A stretch of DNA of 62,170 nucleotides, from contig NZ_BJZT01000034.1 in the NCBI RefSeq assembly GCF_007992175.1, positions 1-62,170 of the forward strand. Reading direction: 5' to 3'. The stretch is from Methylobacterium haplocladii. Lineage in GTDB: Bacteria > Pseudomonadota > Alphaproteobacteria > Rhizobiales > Beijerinckiaceae. Positions 8,903 through 18,648 of this stretch are shown here, in pieces. The stretch's first letter is position 1. Every line of letters begins with the position of its first letter. The notes beneath the pieces are model-generated. The model was not told where the DNA came from, made no database searches, and worked only from the letters and a program-made list of their open reading frames with translations. Both the position numbers and the translations under genes were made by a program.

Positions 8903-9196
8903 CGGTTGCCGGACCCAAGCGGTCGGGCACTTCTCGTGAAGTCAGCGTCGGCGGACCGGGACTTGCTGCTTCCGGTCCATGCGTTCGGGTGGCGCAGCCA
9001 CGCCTTGGACGCCTGCAGCGCAGCGGAAGGTGATCCGGTCCCGGCCAGAAGCACCGCGTCCGCGTCGCGATCCGAGCACCGCAATCGTCGGAGCGCCTCG
9101 GGACGCCAGCCGGGGCTCGAGTCCGCCTCCGCTGGCGTCCCACCCGTCCGGAGGTCGGTGCGGAGAACACTGTAGGCATCACCGGGCGAGGCATGA
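8903..9196. other. Intergenic stretch, no supported gene
   Basis: About 370 bases separate the DUF982-like gene from the end of the giant coiled-coil gene on the other strand. Short open frames exist on both strands but look like chance high-GC frames (Arg/Ser/Pro-rich, no ribosome site). I see only the hairpin at 9197-9227. Confidence 0.5.
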
Positions 9197-9227
9197 AACC
9201 GGCGGCGCATCGAGCGCGCCGCCGGTT
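9197..9227 (-). terminator. Hairpin after the giant coiled-coil gene
   Basis: A perfect 12-bp stem (AACCGGCGGCGC with GCGCCGCCGGTT, 7-base loop) lies 47 bases past the stop of the 6.4-kb minus-strand gene. No clear T-run follows, so it may act as a transcript 3' stabiliser or weak terminator. Confidence 0.5.
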
Positions 9228-9273
9228 CGATGTGGGGGAACGGCGGACCGGCCTCCCCTCGGATGCCGTCCGC

Positions 9274-12200
9274 TCAGATCCCGTCGAACCGCCCGCTGGC
9301 ATGGGCCAGCATCGTGTAGACCTTGCCCGTCTCGGAGGTCAGGTAGGCGTCGGCGCGCTTGCTGTCGCGGTCGTTCTTCGTGACCTCGCCGAGGAGCCGT
9401 TCGAACTCGCCGACGTAGCGGTCGACCGTGCGGCGGAACTCGCCGTCGCTGCCGTAGCGCTGCTTCAGGTCCTGGAAGGTCTCGCGGCCTTGAGCCGTGT
9501 AGAGCCGGCCGTCGAACAGGTTCGGGTCGCCCCGGCGGTAGCGGTTCCACAGGTCCACCGCCGCCTGATGGTCGACCATCTTGGCGATGTCGGTGGAAAT
9601 GCCGTCGAGCGTCGTGCGGCTGGCCGTGGAGGCGGCCGGCGTCGCGGCAACGGTGCCGCTGGCGGGGGCAGGGGCGTCGCCCTCGTCGTCGTCGAGGGAA
9701 GCGCGGGTCAGCAGGTCGGAGAGCCAGCCGCGGTTGCCGCCGGCGCGGGGCGCGGTCTGGCTCGGCCGGGAAGCCGACTGGACGAGCTGCGCGGTCCCCG
9801 ATGACGGCGCCGGGCGCGAGGCGGTCTGTGCCGGTGCCTGCGGTGCCCCCTTGAAGGCGCTCGGAGCCGGGGAGGGCGCGGACTGCGGTGCCGCTTGAGC
9901 GGGCGCCCTCGCCGGCTCGGCGACGGACCCGCCGCGGCCGGATTCGGCCACGCGGCGCTGTTCGATGGCCTGGGGCTGCACAACGTCGGCCCCGCGGTTG
10001 GAGCGCGAGACGAGGCTGGCGAGGGCGTTGAGCGCCTCGATCTGCTCGGAGACGACCCGGCGCATCTCGCTGGTCTGATCCTGCGTCTCGCGCGGGATCT
10101 CCAGCACGCCGCGCTGGATCTCGGCGCGGGTGGCATCGAGCTCGCGGCGGATCTCGGCGGCCATCGCGTTCATCGCGGTGACCGATTCTCCGAAGCCGGC
10201 GGAGGCGGCGGTGAGCGCTTCCGTCATTTGGCTCGAGGCCGAAGCGATCGTCGCCTTGACGGCGGCGACCGTGCGCTCGCTCTGCTCGTCGGCACCCGAG
10301 CGCAGGCGCTCGAAATCGCCTGTGACGCTGCTGCCGGCGGTGATGGCGGCCTGCGACAGGCCTTCGCCGATCTCCTTGGCCCGCGCCTCGGCGGCGCGCA
10401 ACGTGTCCCCGACGCTGGCCGAGAACCGGGCCGACTGCGCCTCGAGCGCCTGCGAGCGCTCCTCGATCCGGGCGAGCACGCCCTCGACGTCGCCCTGGCG
10501 ACCTTTCAGGGTTTCGGCGAGGCGACTCTCGATCGTCTCGATCGAACCGGCGGCACCGGTCAGGCTCGCGACATGGGTCTGGGTCTGCTCGCCGAGGCTG
10601 CGGCTGCGGGCATCGAGCGAGGCGGCGAGCGCCGCCGCCTCTGTAAGGACGCCCTGCGAGACCTCGCGCAAGGCCACCACCTGGGTCGAGACGCCCTCGG
10701 TGGCGCGGCTCGCCTCGCCGACGATCTGGCCGATCGCCGCCTGGATCTGCTCGACACGGCCGGCAAGGCCATGCTCGATCGCGTCAAGATTGCCCGTCGC
10801 GCCGGAGACCAGATCACGCATGGCGGTGTTGGCACCCTCGATGCGGCCGAGCACGCCGCCGAGGTTGCGACCGAGCAGCTCGTTGGCCTGGGCGAGGGAG
10901 GCGGTGGAGCGCGTCGTGCCCTCCTCGATTGCAGTCCGCAGCGCCTCGGCCGAGGCGCCGGTGCGGGCGACGAATTCGTCGGCGCGTTCGCGTAGCGCCT
11001 CGACCAGCGGGGTGCCGTGTTCTGCGAGAGCACGCTCGATCTGCGCGCCGCGCTCGGACAAGGCGGTGGCGACCGCGGCGGCCGGACCATCGACGGTCTG
11101 GCGCAGGCGATCGGTATGGCTGGCGATGCCCTCAATGACGGCGCGGCCGCGGCCGTCGATGGCCTCGACGACGGAGGCGGTCCCGTCCGCGAGGGTGCGA
11201 GCGACGGATTCGGCGCTGCCGTCGAGGCGTCGGGCGAGATCCTCGACCTGGGCCTCGATGAGTCCGGCGGCGGCCTCGGTGCGCTGGCGCATGGTGTCGG
11301 CGACGGCGGCGTTGCGGCTGTCGAGGAGCGCGGCGACGGCCTCGTTGCGCTGGTCGAGCACGCGGGCGAGCGCGCTGGCATGGGCCTCGGCCAGCGCCGC
11401 CTGCTTGTTCACGCGCTCGTCCATCGCCGCGATGGTACGGGCGGTGCGCTCGTCGACGAGGCCGGCGAAGGCGTCGTGGCGCTCGTCGAAGGCGTCGGCG
11501 AGGGCGTCGGCGCGCGAGGCGACCAGCGTGGCGAAAGTCTTCATCCGGCTGTCGATCCGGCTGGTGAAGTCCTGGCTGCGGTCGTCGAAAGCCTGGGTGA
11601 TGCCGGCGCCTTGCGTCTCGACGAGACTGCCGAGCGCGCGCAGGCGCTCGTCGAACAATGCGGCGATGCCGTGCGAACGCTGGTCGACTTGCTGGGTCAG
11701 CGCGCTCACGCGGTTCTCGAAGACGCCGTCGAGTTGGCCGAGGCGGTCGTCGAACATCGCAGCCAGCGCGTTGGTGCGGGTCTCCATCGCGCCGGTGGTG
11801 TGGCCGAGACCGGCTTCGACGACCGACAGGAACTCGCGGGCCTTGTCGGCAAGGCCTTCGTGCAGCGGCCGGATCCGGCTGTCGAAGCCTTCGCCGAGGG
11901 CGCTCGCATGGGTGTCGAGCAGCCCGCGGACCTCGCCGGCATGGCTGTCGAGCACGGATTGGATGCCGCGGACGCGCTCGTCGACGCTGGCGCGGAAGCG
12001 GTCCGTGCCGGTGTCGAGCTGGCCGCGGATCGTTCCGGTGCCTTCCTCGACCACGCGGCGCAGATCCTGGGTGCGGGTGTCGAGGAGGTCGCGGATCTCG
12101 TGGGTGCGGGTCGCGACGGCCTCGCCGAGGCGTCCGGCGCCGTCGCCGACCAGCCGGTCCGCCTCCTCGACGATGGTGCGCAGGCTCGACAGGATGGTCT

Positions 12201-15200
12201 GGCTGCGTTGGTCGAGGGCCTGCGTGAGGGAGTCGCCGCCGCCGTCGAACAGGCGCGCGATCTCGGAGACGCGACCATCGAGCGAGCCGACGACGCGGTT
12301 GCCGCGCTCGTCGATGGTCGAGACCATCGCCGCGGTGCGCTCGTCGAAGAGCTGATTGAAGGCGTCGGTGCGCTCGTCGAAGGCACGGCGGATCGCGTCG
12401 GCATGGCTGGCGAGGGCCTGACTGGTGCCACCGCTGCGGGTCTCGACGAAGGCGACGATCTCGCGGGTGCGGCTCGACAGGTCGTCGGCGGCGGCGCGCA
12501 GGCGCGCCTCGATCAGGCGGACGGCGTCGACCGCCTGGGCGTCGAGGGTCTCGTCGAGGGCGCGGGCGCGCTCCTCCAGCGTGGTGCCGACGGCGTCGAG
12601 GCGGCTGAGCACGCCGGTGTCGAAGCGGTTGGCGCTCTCGTCGAGACGGGCGACGAGGTCGGTGGTCTGCTGGGTGAAGCGGGCACCGAGATCGCCCGCG
12701 CGGGCGCCCAGCGTTTCGTCGATGGCGCGGGCGCGCTCCTCGAGCGTGGCGCCGACGGCGGTGAGGCGGTTCAGCACGCCGCTGTCGATGCGGCCGGCGC
12801 TCTCGTCGAGGCGGGCGACGAGGTCGGAGGTCTGGCGCTCGATGCGCGCGCCGATCTCGCCGGCGCGGGCCGCGAGCGTCTCATCGAGGACCTGCGTGCG
12901 GGCGCCGAGCTGTGTGTCGATGCTCCCGACGAGGCCGGCGATGGTGGCGCGAATCTCCTCGGAACGCTGCGCCGAGCGCTCCTCGAGCTGGCCGAGATGG
13001 GCGTCTACGGCCTCGCGCGCCTCGCGGGTGCGCTCGGCGATGCGGTCGGCCATCGACTGGCCCTGCACGGTGATGATCCGGTCCATCTGTTCGAGATGAC
13101 CACCCACGGTGCCGGTGAGCGCATGGGTATCGCGCGAAATCTTCTCCGCGAGGATGTCACCCCGGGCGATGGTCTCCTGCAGGGCGGCGAAGCGGTTGTT
13201 GAGGACGTCGTCGACGGCCCGGGCGCGGCTGTCGGCGGTCTCGGCGAAGGCGGTGCCGGTCCGGGTCAGCACGTCGTTGATGCGCGCCGCCTGGGTCGTC
13301 ATCGCGAGCACGATCTCGTGTCCGGCCGAGGCGAGGCGGTTCTGTGCGTCGTCGGTATGGGTCGAGAGCAGCCCGGTGAGGCTGTCGCCGTGCTGGCCGA
13401 AGCGCGACTCCAGCTCGCCCATGCGGGCGCCCAGCGCCTCGCCGATCCCTGCCGAGGCGAAGGCGAGGGCACCGGTGGCCTCTTCGGCGCGGGCCTGGAG
13501 CCCGTCACCGAGGCGGGCGATGGCGGCTTCGACGGCCTGGAGAGAAGCGTCCGTGCGCGTGCCGATTTCGCCAGCGAAGCCCTCGGAGGAGGACCGGAAG
13601 CGCTCCAAGATCTGGGCGGTGCGGGCCTCGACATGGCCGGCCGAGTCGTCGGCCGCCTGGCGCAGGCCTTGGGATGCTTCCTCGAAGCGCAGGGTGGCCG
13701 AGGCCAGGCGCTGCACGACGGTGCCGCCCGCGCTGTCGGCCGTGTCGCGGAAGCGGGCGACGGCATCGCCGGCATGGCTCTCGAAGGTGGTACCGATCCG
13801 GGAGAGGGCCGTCTCGACCTCTGCGACGGCCTCGCGGCCGCGCTGCGCCATCAGGCCGGAGACGCGCTCGGCCGACGCGTCGAGCCCGGTTGCGAGGTCG
13901 TTGCCGTGAACGGTGACGGTCTCGTGCAGGCGGTGAGCGGCCGCCTCGATCCGGCCGGCGAGTTCCGCGCCGCGCTCGCCGACGCTGCCGGCGATGTGCT
14001 CGGCCGAGGCGGTGAGCTCGTCGCGCACGCTGCCGGCGCGGGCCGTGAAGGCCTCGACCACGCCGCTGGCGGTGAGGGCCAGCGCAGCCTGCGCGTCGCG
14101 GCCGCGGGCGTCTATGGTATCGGAGACGCCGGCGCCGGCCGCCTCGATCTCGTTGCGCAAAGCCGCGCTGCGGGCGGCGATGTCGTCGGTGAGCGAGACG
14201 CCGGCCGCGGTGAAGTCGCGGCGGAAGGCGTCGCCCGTGTCGGCGAAACGCGCGGTGATCTCGGAACCGGTCGCGGCGAAGCGCTCGGACAGTTCGCCGC
14301 CGCGGGCGAGGAAGGCCGCTTCCAGCTCCTGCGCCGAGCGCTCGAAGCTCTCGCGGACCTCGCCGCCCTGGCGGCCGAGCATGGTGACGACGCCCGAACC
14401 GGTCTCCTGGAGGGCGCGCGCGACCGTGCCGGCATGGTCGGACAGGCTCGCGGTCAGCGTGCCGCTCGCCGCCTCGAAGGCGCGGGCGACCTCGTTGGCG
14501 CGGGTCTCGAACGTGCGGGTCATGGTGTCGCCGGACTCGGCGATGCCGGCCCGCACGCTTTCGTTGGTGGCGAGCAGGCGCTGGATCAGCTCGTCGCCGC
14601 GGGTCGAGACCAGCCCGACCACGCGCTCGCCGGCCTCGCCCAGCGCGCCGGTGATGGCCTCGCCGCGGCTCTCCAGGGCACCGGTGACGCGGTCGCCCGC
14701 GCCGGTGACGGCGTTGACGATGCGCTCGGCGGCGCCCTCGAGCTCCTGGCTGAGGTTCTGGTGCGAACCGGTGATGGCGCCGCGCACGCGCTCCGCGTTG
14801 GCGACGATGGATTCACGCTGTGCGACGAGCTCGTCGACGAGGGTACGGATGCGGATCTCGTTGTCGGAATAAGCCCGTTCCAGGGTGGCGATCTCGCCGC
14901 GCACCAGGGTCTCCAACTCGCCGGCACGGGCCAGCGCCCGCTCGACGCCGTCGCCGACGGCGGCGACCTCACGGCGCACCGTCTGGGACATGGTCAGCAC
15001 GGCATCCGTCGAGAACGACTCGGGCTCCGCCAGCCGGATCGCGACCTCGCCGACCGCGCGGGCGACGAGACGCATCTCCTGGGCGCGGACCGCGAGCATC
15101 GCAGTGATCAGGAAGAGCAGGATCGGGCCGGCGAGCGCCGTCGCGCCGACGGCGGCCTGCAGGGCGGTCAGTGCCGTGATGTAGCTCTTGAGGTCTCCGC

Positions 15201-15684
15201 CGGACTGGTTCCAGGCGAGTGCGATCAGGCCGTTCAGCCACAGGAACGAGAAGATGGCCGCGAAGACGTAGGGCTTGCGGGAAGGGCGGACGCGCAGCGT
15301 CTGCTGCAGCACACCGATGCTCTGGCGGTCGTCGTTCGCCACGAGCGAGCGGTCGGGCGGCAGCAACCCGCCCTCGCGCCGGGAACGGCCCCGCTCCGCC
15401 TGCGGCAGCCCGTTTCCGAAATCGAGGGGCGGGGGAGCCAGCCGCCCGCTCGGGTCGTTCAACGGATCGTTGTCGCCGACATCGGGCATGCGCGGCTCGA
15501 CACGATCGTTGGCCGGACGCTCGGTGGCGTCCCCGAAGGACAGCCCCATCGGCGGCTCGGCGAAGGAGCCCTTCGCCCGGCCCTCGGATGACAGATCGAG
15601 ATTCGACATGTCCAGGGCCAAGGCCTGCTCGATCGCGGAGAGGGCGGCCTCCGCCGGATCCTTGAGCTTCTTTTCCGTGGCCAT
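9274..15684 (-). CDS. Growth Pole Ring (GPR)-like giant apolipoprotein-like membrane protein
   Basis: The gene encodes 2136 aa. About 135 acidic, Pro-rich cytoplasmic residues are followed by two transmembrane helices (residues about 140-160 and 175-200) and then some 1700 residues of almost unbroken amphipathic helix with repeated phrases such as DERT, DTRTQDL and LDETL. A Pro/Ala-rich linker and a compact helical C-terminal domain end the protein. Length, two N-terminal membrane helices and apolipoprotein-like helices match GPR of Agrobacterium tumefaciens (about 2115 aa), which forms a ring at the growing pole and is needed for rod shape. Start 15684 follows AGGCG with good spacing; 15714 would add ten residues. 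Orthology is inferred from architecture, not alignment. Confidence 0.72.
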   Translation of the reverse strand: MATEKKLKDPAEAALSAIEQALALDMSNLDLSSEGRAKGSFAEPPMGLSFGDATERPANDRVEPRMPDVGDNDPLNDPSGRLAPPPLDFGNGLPQAERGRSRREGGLLPPDRSLVANDDRQSIGVLQQTLRVRPSRKPYVFAAIFSFLWLNGLIALAWNQSGGDLKSYITALTALQAAVGATALAGPILLFLITAMLAVRAQEMRLVARAVGEVAIRLAEPESFSTDAVLTMSQTVRREVAAVGDGVERALARAGELETLVRGEIATLERAYSDNEIRIRTLVDELVAQRESIVANAERVRGAITGSHQNLSQELEGAAERIVNAVTGAGDRVTGALESRGEAITGALGEAGERVVGLVSTRGDELIQRLLATNESVRAGIAESGDTMTRTFETRANEVARAFEAASGTLTASLSDHAGTVARALQETGSGVVTMLGRQGGEVRESFERSAQELEAAFLARGGELSERFAATGSEITARFADTGDAFRRDFTAAGVSLTDDIAARSAALRNEIEAAGAGVSDTIDARGRDAQAALALTASGVVEAFTARAGSVRDELTASAEHIAGSVGERGAELAGRIEAAAHRLHETVTVHGNDLATGLDASAERVSGLMAQRGREAVAEVETALSRIGTTFESHAGDAVARFRDTADSAGGTVVQRLASATLRFEEASQGLRQAADDSAGHVEARTAQILERFRSSSEGFAGEIGTRTDASLQAVEAAIARLGDGLQARAEEATGALAFASAGIGEALGARMGELESRFGQHGDSLTGLLSTHTDDAQNRLASAGHEIVLAMTTQAARINDVLTRTGTAFAETADSRARAVDDVLNNRFAALQETIARGDILAEKISRDTHALTGTVGGHLEQMDRIITVQGQSMADRIAERTREAREAVDAHLGQLEERSAQRSEEIRATIAGLVGSIDTQLGARTQVLDETLAARAGEIGARIERQTSDLVARLDESAGRIDSGVLNRLTAVGATLEERARAIDETLGARAGDLGARFTQQTTDLVARLDESANRFDTGVLSRLDAVGTTLEERARALDETLDAQAVDAVRLIEARLRAAADDLSSRTREIVAFVETRSGGTSQALASHADAIRRAFDERTDAFNQLFDERTAAMVSTIDERGNRVVGSLDGRVSEIARLFDGGGDSLTQALDQRSQTILSSLRTIVEEADRLVGDGAGRLGEAVATRTHEIRDLLDTRTQDLRRVVEEGTGTIRGQLDTGTDRFRASVDERVRGIQSVLDSHAGEVRGLLDTHASALGEGFDSRIRPLHEGLADKAREFLSVVEAGLGHTTGAMETRTNALAAMFDDRLGQLDGVFENRVSALTQQVDQRSHGIAALFDERLRALGSLVETQGAGITQAFDDRSQDFTSRIDSRMKTFATLVASRADALADAFDERHDAFAGLVDERTARTIAAMDERVNKQAALAEAHASALARVLDQRNEAVAALLDSRNAAVADTMRQRTEAAAGLIEAQVEDLARRLDGSAESVARTLADGTASVVEAIDGRGRAVIEGIASHTDRLRQTVDGPAAAVATALSERGAQIERALAEHGTPLVEALRERADEFVARTGASAEALRTAIEEGTTRSTASLAQANELLGRNLGGVLGRIEGANTAMRDLVSGATGNLDAIEHGLAGRVEQIQAAIGQIVGEASRATEGVSTQVVALREVSQGVLTEAAALAASLDARSRSLGEQTQTHVASLTGAAGSIETIESRLAETLKGRQGDVEGVLARIEERSQALEAQSARFSASVGDTLRAAEARAKEIGEGLSQAAITAGSSVTGDFERLRSGADEQSERTVAAVKATIASASSQMTEALTAASAGFGESVTAMNAMAAEIRRELDATRAEIQRGVLEIPRETQDQTSEMRRVVSEQIEALNALASLVSRSNRGADVVQPQAIEQRRVAESGRGGSVAEPARAPAQAAPQSAPSPAPSAFKGAPQAPAQTASRPAPSSGTAQLVQSASRPSQTAPRAGGNRGWLSDLLTRASLDDDEGDAPAPASGTVAATPAASTASRTTLDGISTDIAKMVDHQAAVDLWNRYRRGDPNLFDGRLYTAQGRETFQDLKQRYGSDGEFRRTVDRYVGEFERLLGEVTKNDRDSKRADAYLTSETGKVYTMLAHASGRFDGI
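12559..12888 (-). repeat. Two tandem 55-residue repeats inside the GPR-like protein
   Basis: Two adjacent 165-bp units encode near-identical 55-aa segments beginning LDETLAARAG and IDETLGARAG and ending LEERARA. A third partial copy begins LDETLDAQA. The exact 165-bp period keeps frame and helical phase (55 residues is five hendecads). Confidence 0.85.
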
Positions 15685-15973
15685 GAAACGCCTCGTTACA
15701 CGCGGCCTCCGCATCGGGACGAGCCCGGGCGGAGACGGATTTACCCGTTCGTCCTCGAAGTTTAGTCCCCGCTGCGGGTGCCGGATACCCGAGCATGGCG
15801 GGAGCGGACAAAAACCTTAACGGAATGGTTACCAAGCCGGCGGAACCACTCGGACAGGCAGCTTATGTCATGGCGCTCCAACGCTTAAACGGTGCGGCGC
15901 AGCCGAACCTCGGCTGTGGACAGATCGACCCGAAATCATAACGCGATCCGGAAAACGGAGTCGGGAGACGGAC

Positions 15974-16306
15974 TTGGCCGACGAAACGCTTATCGATCGA
16001 GCCCATCTCGAGGCCCAGACAGGCGGCGACGACGATTTCGCAAATGAGCTTCTCGGCCTGTTCTCGGAGCAGTGCCGGCGCCTGATGCCGGGCCTCGAGA
16101 ACGTGTCGCTGTCGGCAACCGAGCGTGCCGATCTCGCCCATACGCTGAAGGGTTCGGCGCTCGGCGTCGGTACGACGCGGATCGCGAGCCGCGCGTCGGA
16201 GGCGGAGGACGCGCTGCGGGCCGGGAGCCCGGCTGTGCCCGATCTCGTCCAAGCGCTGGCGCTCGCGGTCGACGAGACGCTCGCGGTCCTCGCCGGGCAG
16301 GGCTAA
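15974..16306 (+). CDS. Hpt (histidine phosphotransfer) domain protein
   Basis: This 110-aa single-domain protein has the Hpt core AHTLKGSALGVG, in which the His accepts phosphate in phosphorelays. The rest is helical as expected of a four-helix bundle (LLGLFSEQCRRLMPGL before, ASRASEAEDAL after). Start is TTG 15974, preceded by GGGAGACGG. It is divergent from the GPR-like gene, with about 290 bases between them holding the likely promoters. No kinase or response regulator is adjacent, so its partners are unknown. A short Hpt protein fits a branch point of a general phosphorelay. Confidence 0.8.
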   Translation: MADETLIDRAHLEAQTGGDDDFANELLGLFSEQCRRLMPGLENVSLSATERADLAHTLKGSALGVGTTRIASRASEAEDALRAGSPAVPDLVQALALAVDETLAVLAGQG

Positions 16307-16468
16307 CGCTCTGGCGGATCAGGCGGCCCTCTGCGCTGCGGCGTAGGCGCCCGAAGGCGGTCGGTACCCGCCGTCTGCGCTTGCATTCCGGCCCGCGCCC
16401 CGCCAACAAGCGGCGCGAAGGCTATTTGGAACGCGCCCCGGCGCATCGGCACCATCGCGGAGCAAGGC

Positions 16469-16789
16469 ATGCCCAAGATCACCTACGTCGATCACGCAGG
16501 CACGGCCCGCACGATCGACGGTCAGGTCGGATCGACCGTGATGGAGACCGCGATCCGCAACAACGTGCCCGGCATCGACGCCGAGTGCGGCGGCGCCTGC
16601 GCCTGCGCGACCTGCCACGTCTATGTCGACGACGCCTGGATGGAGGCCGTCGGCCCGTCCGAGCCGATGGAGCAGGACATGCTCGACTTCGCCACGGACG
16701 TCCGCTCGACGTCCCGCCTGTCCTGCCAGATCCGGATCAAGCCCGAACTCGACGGCCTCACGGTGACGACGCCGGCGCGGCAGGGCTGA
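16469..16789 (+). CDS. Adrenodoxin-type [2Fe-2S] ferredoxin
   Basis: The 106-aa protein has the four cluster Cys in the vertebrate/bacterial adrenodoxin pattern: C40-x5-C46-x2-C49 ([11 protein letters not shown]) and C86 (RLSCQI). It carries electrons between a ferredoxin reductase and an acceptor such as a cytochrome P450 or an Fe-S assembly protein. No isc genes are adjacent, so a general or monooxygenase-linked role is possible. The start follows GGAGCAAGGC. Its last 32 bases overlap the end of the convergent VOC gene. Confidence 0.9.
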   Translation: MPKITYVDHAGTARTIDGQVGSTVMETAIRNNVPGIDAECGGACACATCHVYVDDAWMEAVGPSEPMEQDMLDFATDVRSTSRLSCQIRIKPELDGLTVTTPARQG

Positions 16790-17216
16790 GGGGGCGCCGG
16801 CCGAGAGCCTCGGCGAAGCGCAGCAGGTAGCCGTCCTGGTCCTGCACGAGGCACTGCCTCAGGCCCGTCTCTTGATCGCCGACCCGGTACCAAGCCTCGT
16901 GGGCCGGGCGAAACAGCGGCCAGCCGGCTGCACCGAGCCGCGCCAGGATCGGATCGAGCGCCGCCACCGCGATCTGCAGATTGATGCCACGGCCGAAGGG
17001 ACGCTCCAGCGGCGCGGTCTCCCAATTGCCGTTGACGAGGTTGAGCATCACCTGCGCGCCCTCCCGTTCGAGATAGGCGAAGCCCGCCTCAGGCCGGGCA
17101 TAAGCGACGCGGAAGCCGATCCGGTCGCGCCAGAAGGACAAGCTCGCGTCGAGATCGGTGACGTCGAGTTCCGGCACCAGCGCGCTGAAGCCGCCCTCTG
17201 GCAGACGATCGCTCAT
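16758..17216 (-). CDS. VOC-family (glyoxalase/bleomycin-resistance) protein
   Basis: This 152-aa protein has the vicinal-oxygen-chelate pattern: [47 protein letters not shown] and [12 protein letters not shown]. Related proteins bind bleomycin-like drugs or act as small metal-dependent lyases or isomerases. The function here cannot be fixed. Its ATG overlaps the stop of the upstream VWA gene (ATGA), so the two are co-translated. Its 3' end overlaps the convergent ferredoxin gene by 32 bases. Confidence 0.85.
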   Translation of the reverse strand: MSDRLPEGGFSALVPELDVTDLDASLSFWRDRIGFRVAYARPEAGFAYLEREGAQVMLNLVNGNWETAPLERPFGRGINLQIAVAALDPILARLGAAGWPLFRPAHEAWYRVGDQETGLRQCLVQDQDGYLLRFAEALGRRPLSPAAPASSP

Positions 17217-18388
17217 TTCAGCAGCGACCGCGTCGCCGCGTCGATCCCACCAAGCGTCAGCGGAAACATCCGCTCCGAAAAAATACGCCGCATCATGCCG
17301 ATCGACTGCGTGTAGGCCCAGTGCGCCTCGGGAACCGGGTTGAGCCAGGCGGCCTTCGGGAAGTGATCGAGCACGCGGTTCATCCAGACCTGTCCCGGCT
17401 CCTCGTTCCAATGCTCCACCGAGCCGCCGGCCATGGCGATCTCGTAGGGGCTCATGGAGGCGTCGCCGACGAAGACCACGCGGTAATCCGAGCCATAGGT
17501 GCGGATCACGTCGATCAGGGGCGTGCGCTCCTCGTGGCGGCGGCGGTTCTCGGTCCAGACCGACTCGTAGGGGCAGTTGTGAAAGTAGAAGTGAGCGAAG
17601 TGCTTGAATTCGCTGCGGCAGGCCGAAAACAGCTCCTCGGCGAGCTCCACGTGCCAATCCATGGAGCCGCCGACGTCGAGAAACAGCAGCACCTTCACGG
17701 CGTTGCGCCGCTCAGGGCGCAGCCGCACGTCGATATAGCCCTGCCGCGCGCTCTCGCGGATGGTGGAGTCGAGATCGAGTTCTTCCACCGCGCCCGTGCG
17801 GGCAAAACGGCGTAGCCGGCGCAGCGCGATCCGCATGGTGCGCGTGCCGAGCTCGACGCCGTCGTCGAGATCCCGAAACTCGCGCTTGTCCCAGACCTTC
17901 ACCGCGCGAAAATTGCGGTTGCCGTCCTGGCCGATGCGGATGCCCTCGGGGTTGTAGCCGTAGGCGCCGAAGGGGGAGGTGCCCCCCGTGCCGATCCATT
18001 TCGAGCCGCCCTGGTGGCGCTCCTTCTGTTCGGCGAGGCGCTGCTTCAGGGTCTCGAACAGCTTGTCCCAGCCGAGCGCCTTCAGCTCGGCCTTCTCGTC
18101 GTCGGTGAGATACTTCTCGGCGAGTTTGCGCAGCCATTCCTCGGGGATGGCTGCGGGCTCCATCGCCTCGCCCACCGTCTCGACGCCCTTGAAGACCTCG
18201 CCGAAGACCCGGTCGAAGCGGTCGAGGTTGCGCTCGTCCTTCACCAGGGCGGTTCGCGCCAGCAGATAGAACTCTTCCACCTGCTTCTCCGCGAGGTCGC
18301 GGTCGAGCGCGTCGATGAGTGTCAGGTGCTCGCGCAGCGTGACCGGGACCTTGGCCGCGCGCAGGGCGGTGAAGAGATTGAGCAGCAT
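17213..18388 (-). CDS. CoxE-like VWA-domain protein
   Basis: The 391-aa protein has a helical N-terminal domain and a C-terminal von Willebrand A-like domain with the metal site LFLDVGGSMDWHV (DxGxS variant of DxSxS) and a later FVGDASMSP. Such CoxE/VWA proteins work with MoxR-type AAA ATPases as chaperones for metal-enzyme maturation or membrane-complex assembly. A MoxR gene lies 5 kb away rather than adjacent. Start 18388 (MLLNLFTALR) fits the family; an in-frame ATG 15 bases upstream is also possible. Confidence 0.8.
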   Translation of the reverse strand: MLLNLFTALRAAKVPVTLREHLTLIDALDRDLAEKQVEEFYLLARTALVKDERNLDRFDRVFGEVFKGVETVGEAMEPAAIPEEWLRKLAEKYLTDDEKAELKALGWDKLFETLKQRLAEQKERHQGGSKWIGTGGTSPFGAYGYNPEGIRIGQDGNRNFRAVKVWDKREFRDLDDGVELGTRTMRIALRRLRRFARTGAVEELDLDSTIRESARQGYIDVRLRPERRNAVKVLLFLDVGGSMDWHVELAEELFSACRSEFKHFAHFYFHNCPYESVWTENRRRHEERTPLIDVIRTYGSDYRVVFVGDASMSPYEIAMAGGSVEHWNEEPGQVWMNRVLDHFPKAAWLNPVPEAHWAYTQSIGMMRRIFSERMFPLTLGGIDAATRSLLK

Positions 18389-18648
18389 TGCGGACGACAC
18401 CACCCGAGGCTGCCGCCGGGGTCAAGCCCGGGCCGTCCGGTCACGCCGGCGTTAGGGAAGCGCCAGCAATTCTCGTGACTTGGCTAAGAATCTCGCAAGC
18501 GTGGCAGCGCTCCACCCACTCACCTGTGGAAAGAATCTGATTCCGGTGGATATGTCGAGGCTGCGGCTTTGGAGAGTCATCGACTCCGTCACGAAGCTGA
18601 CAATCAAGTCAATGCACTAAGTCCAGCGTACCCGGACTTGTCGGCCGG

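Noticed and set aside
10130..15591. Long plus-strand open frames of 741 and 1524 codons opposite the giant gene
   Set aside because: They are antisense shadows of the highly repetitive minus-strand gene, with compositions of pure Arg/Ser/Ala or Gly/Ala and no domain, start site or ribosome site.
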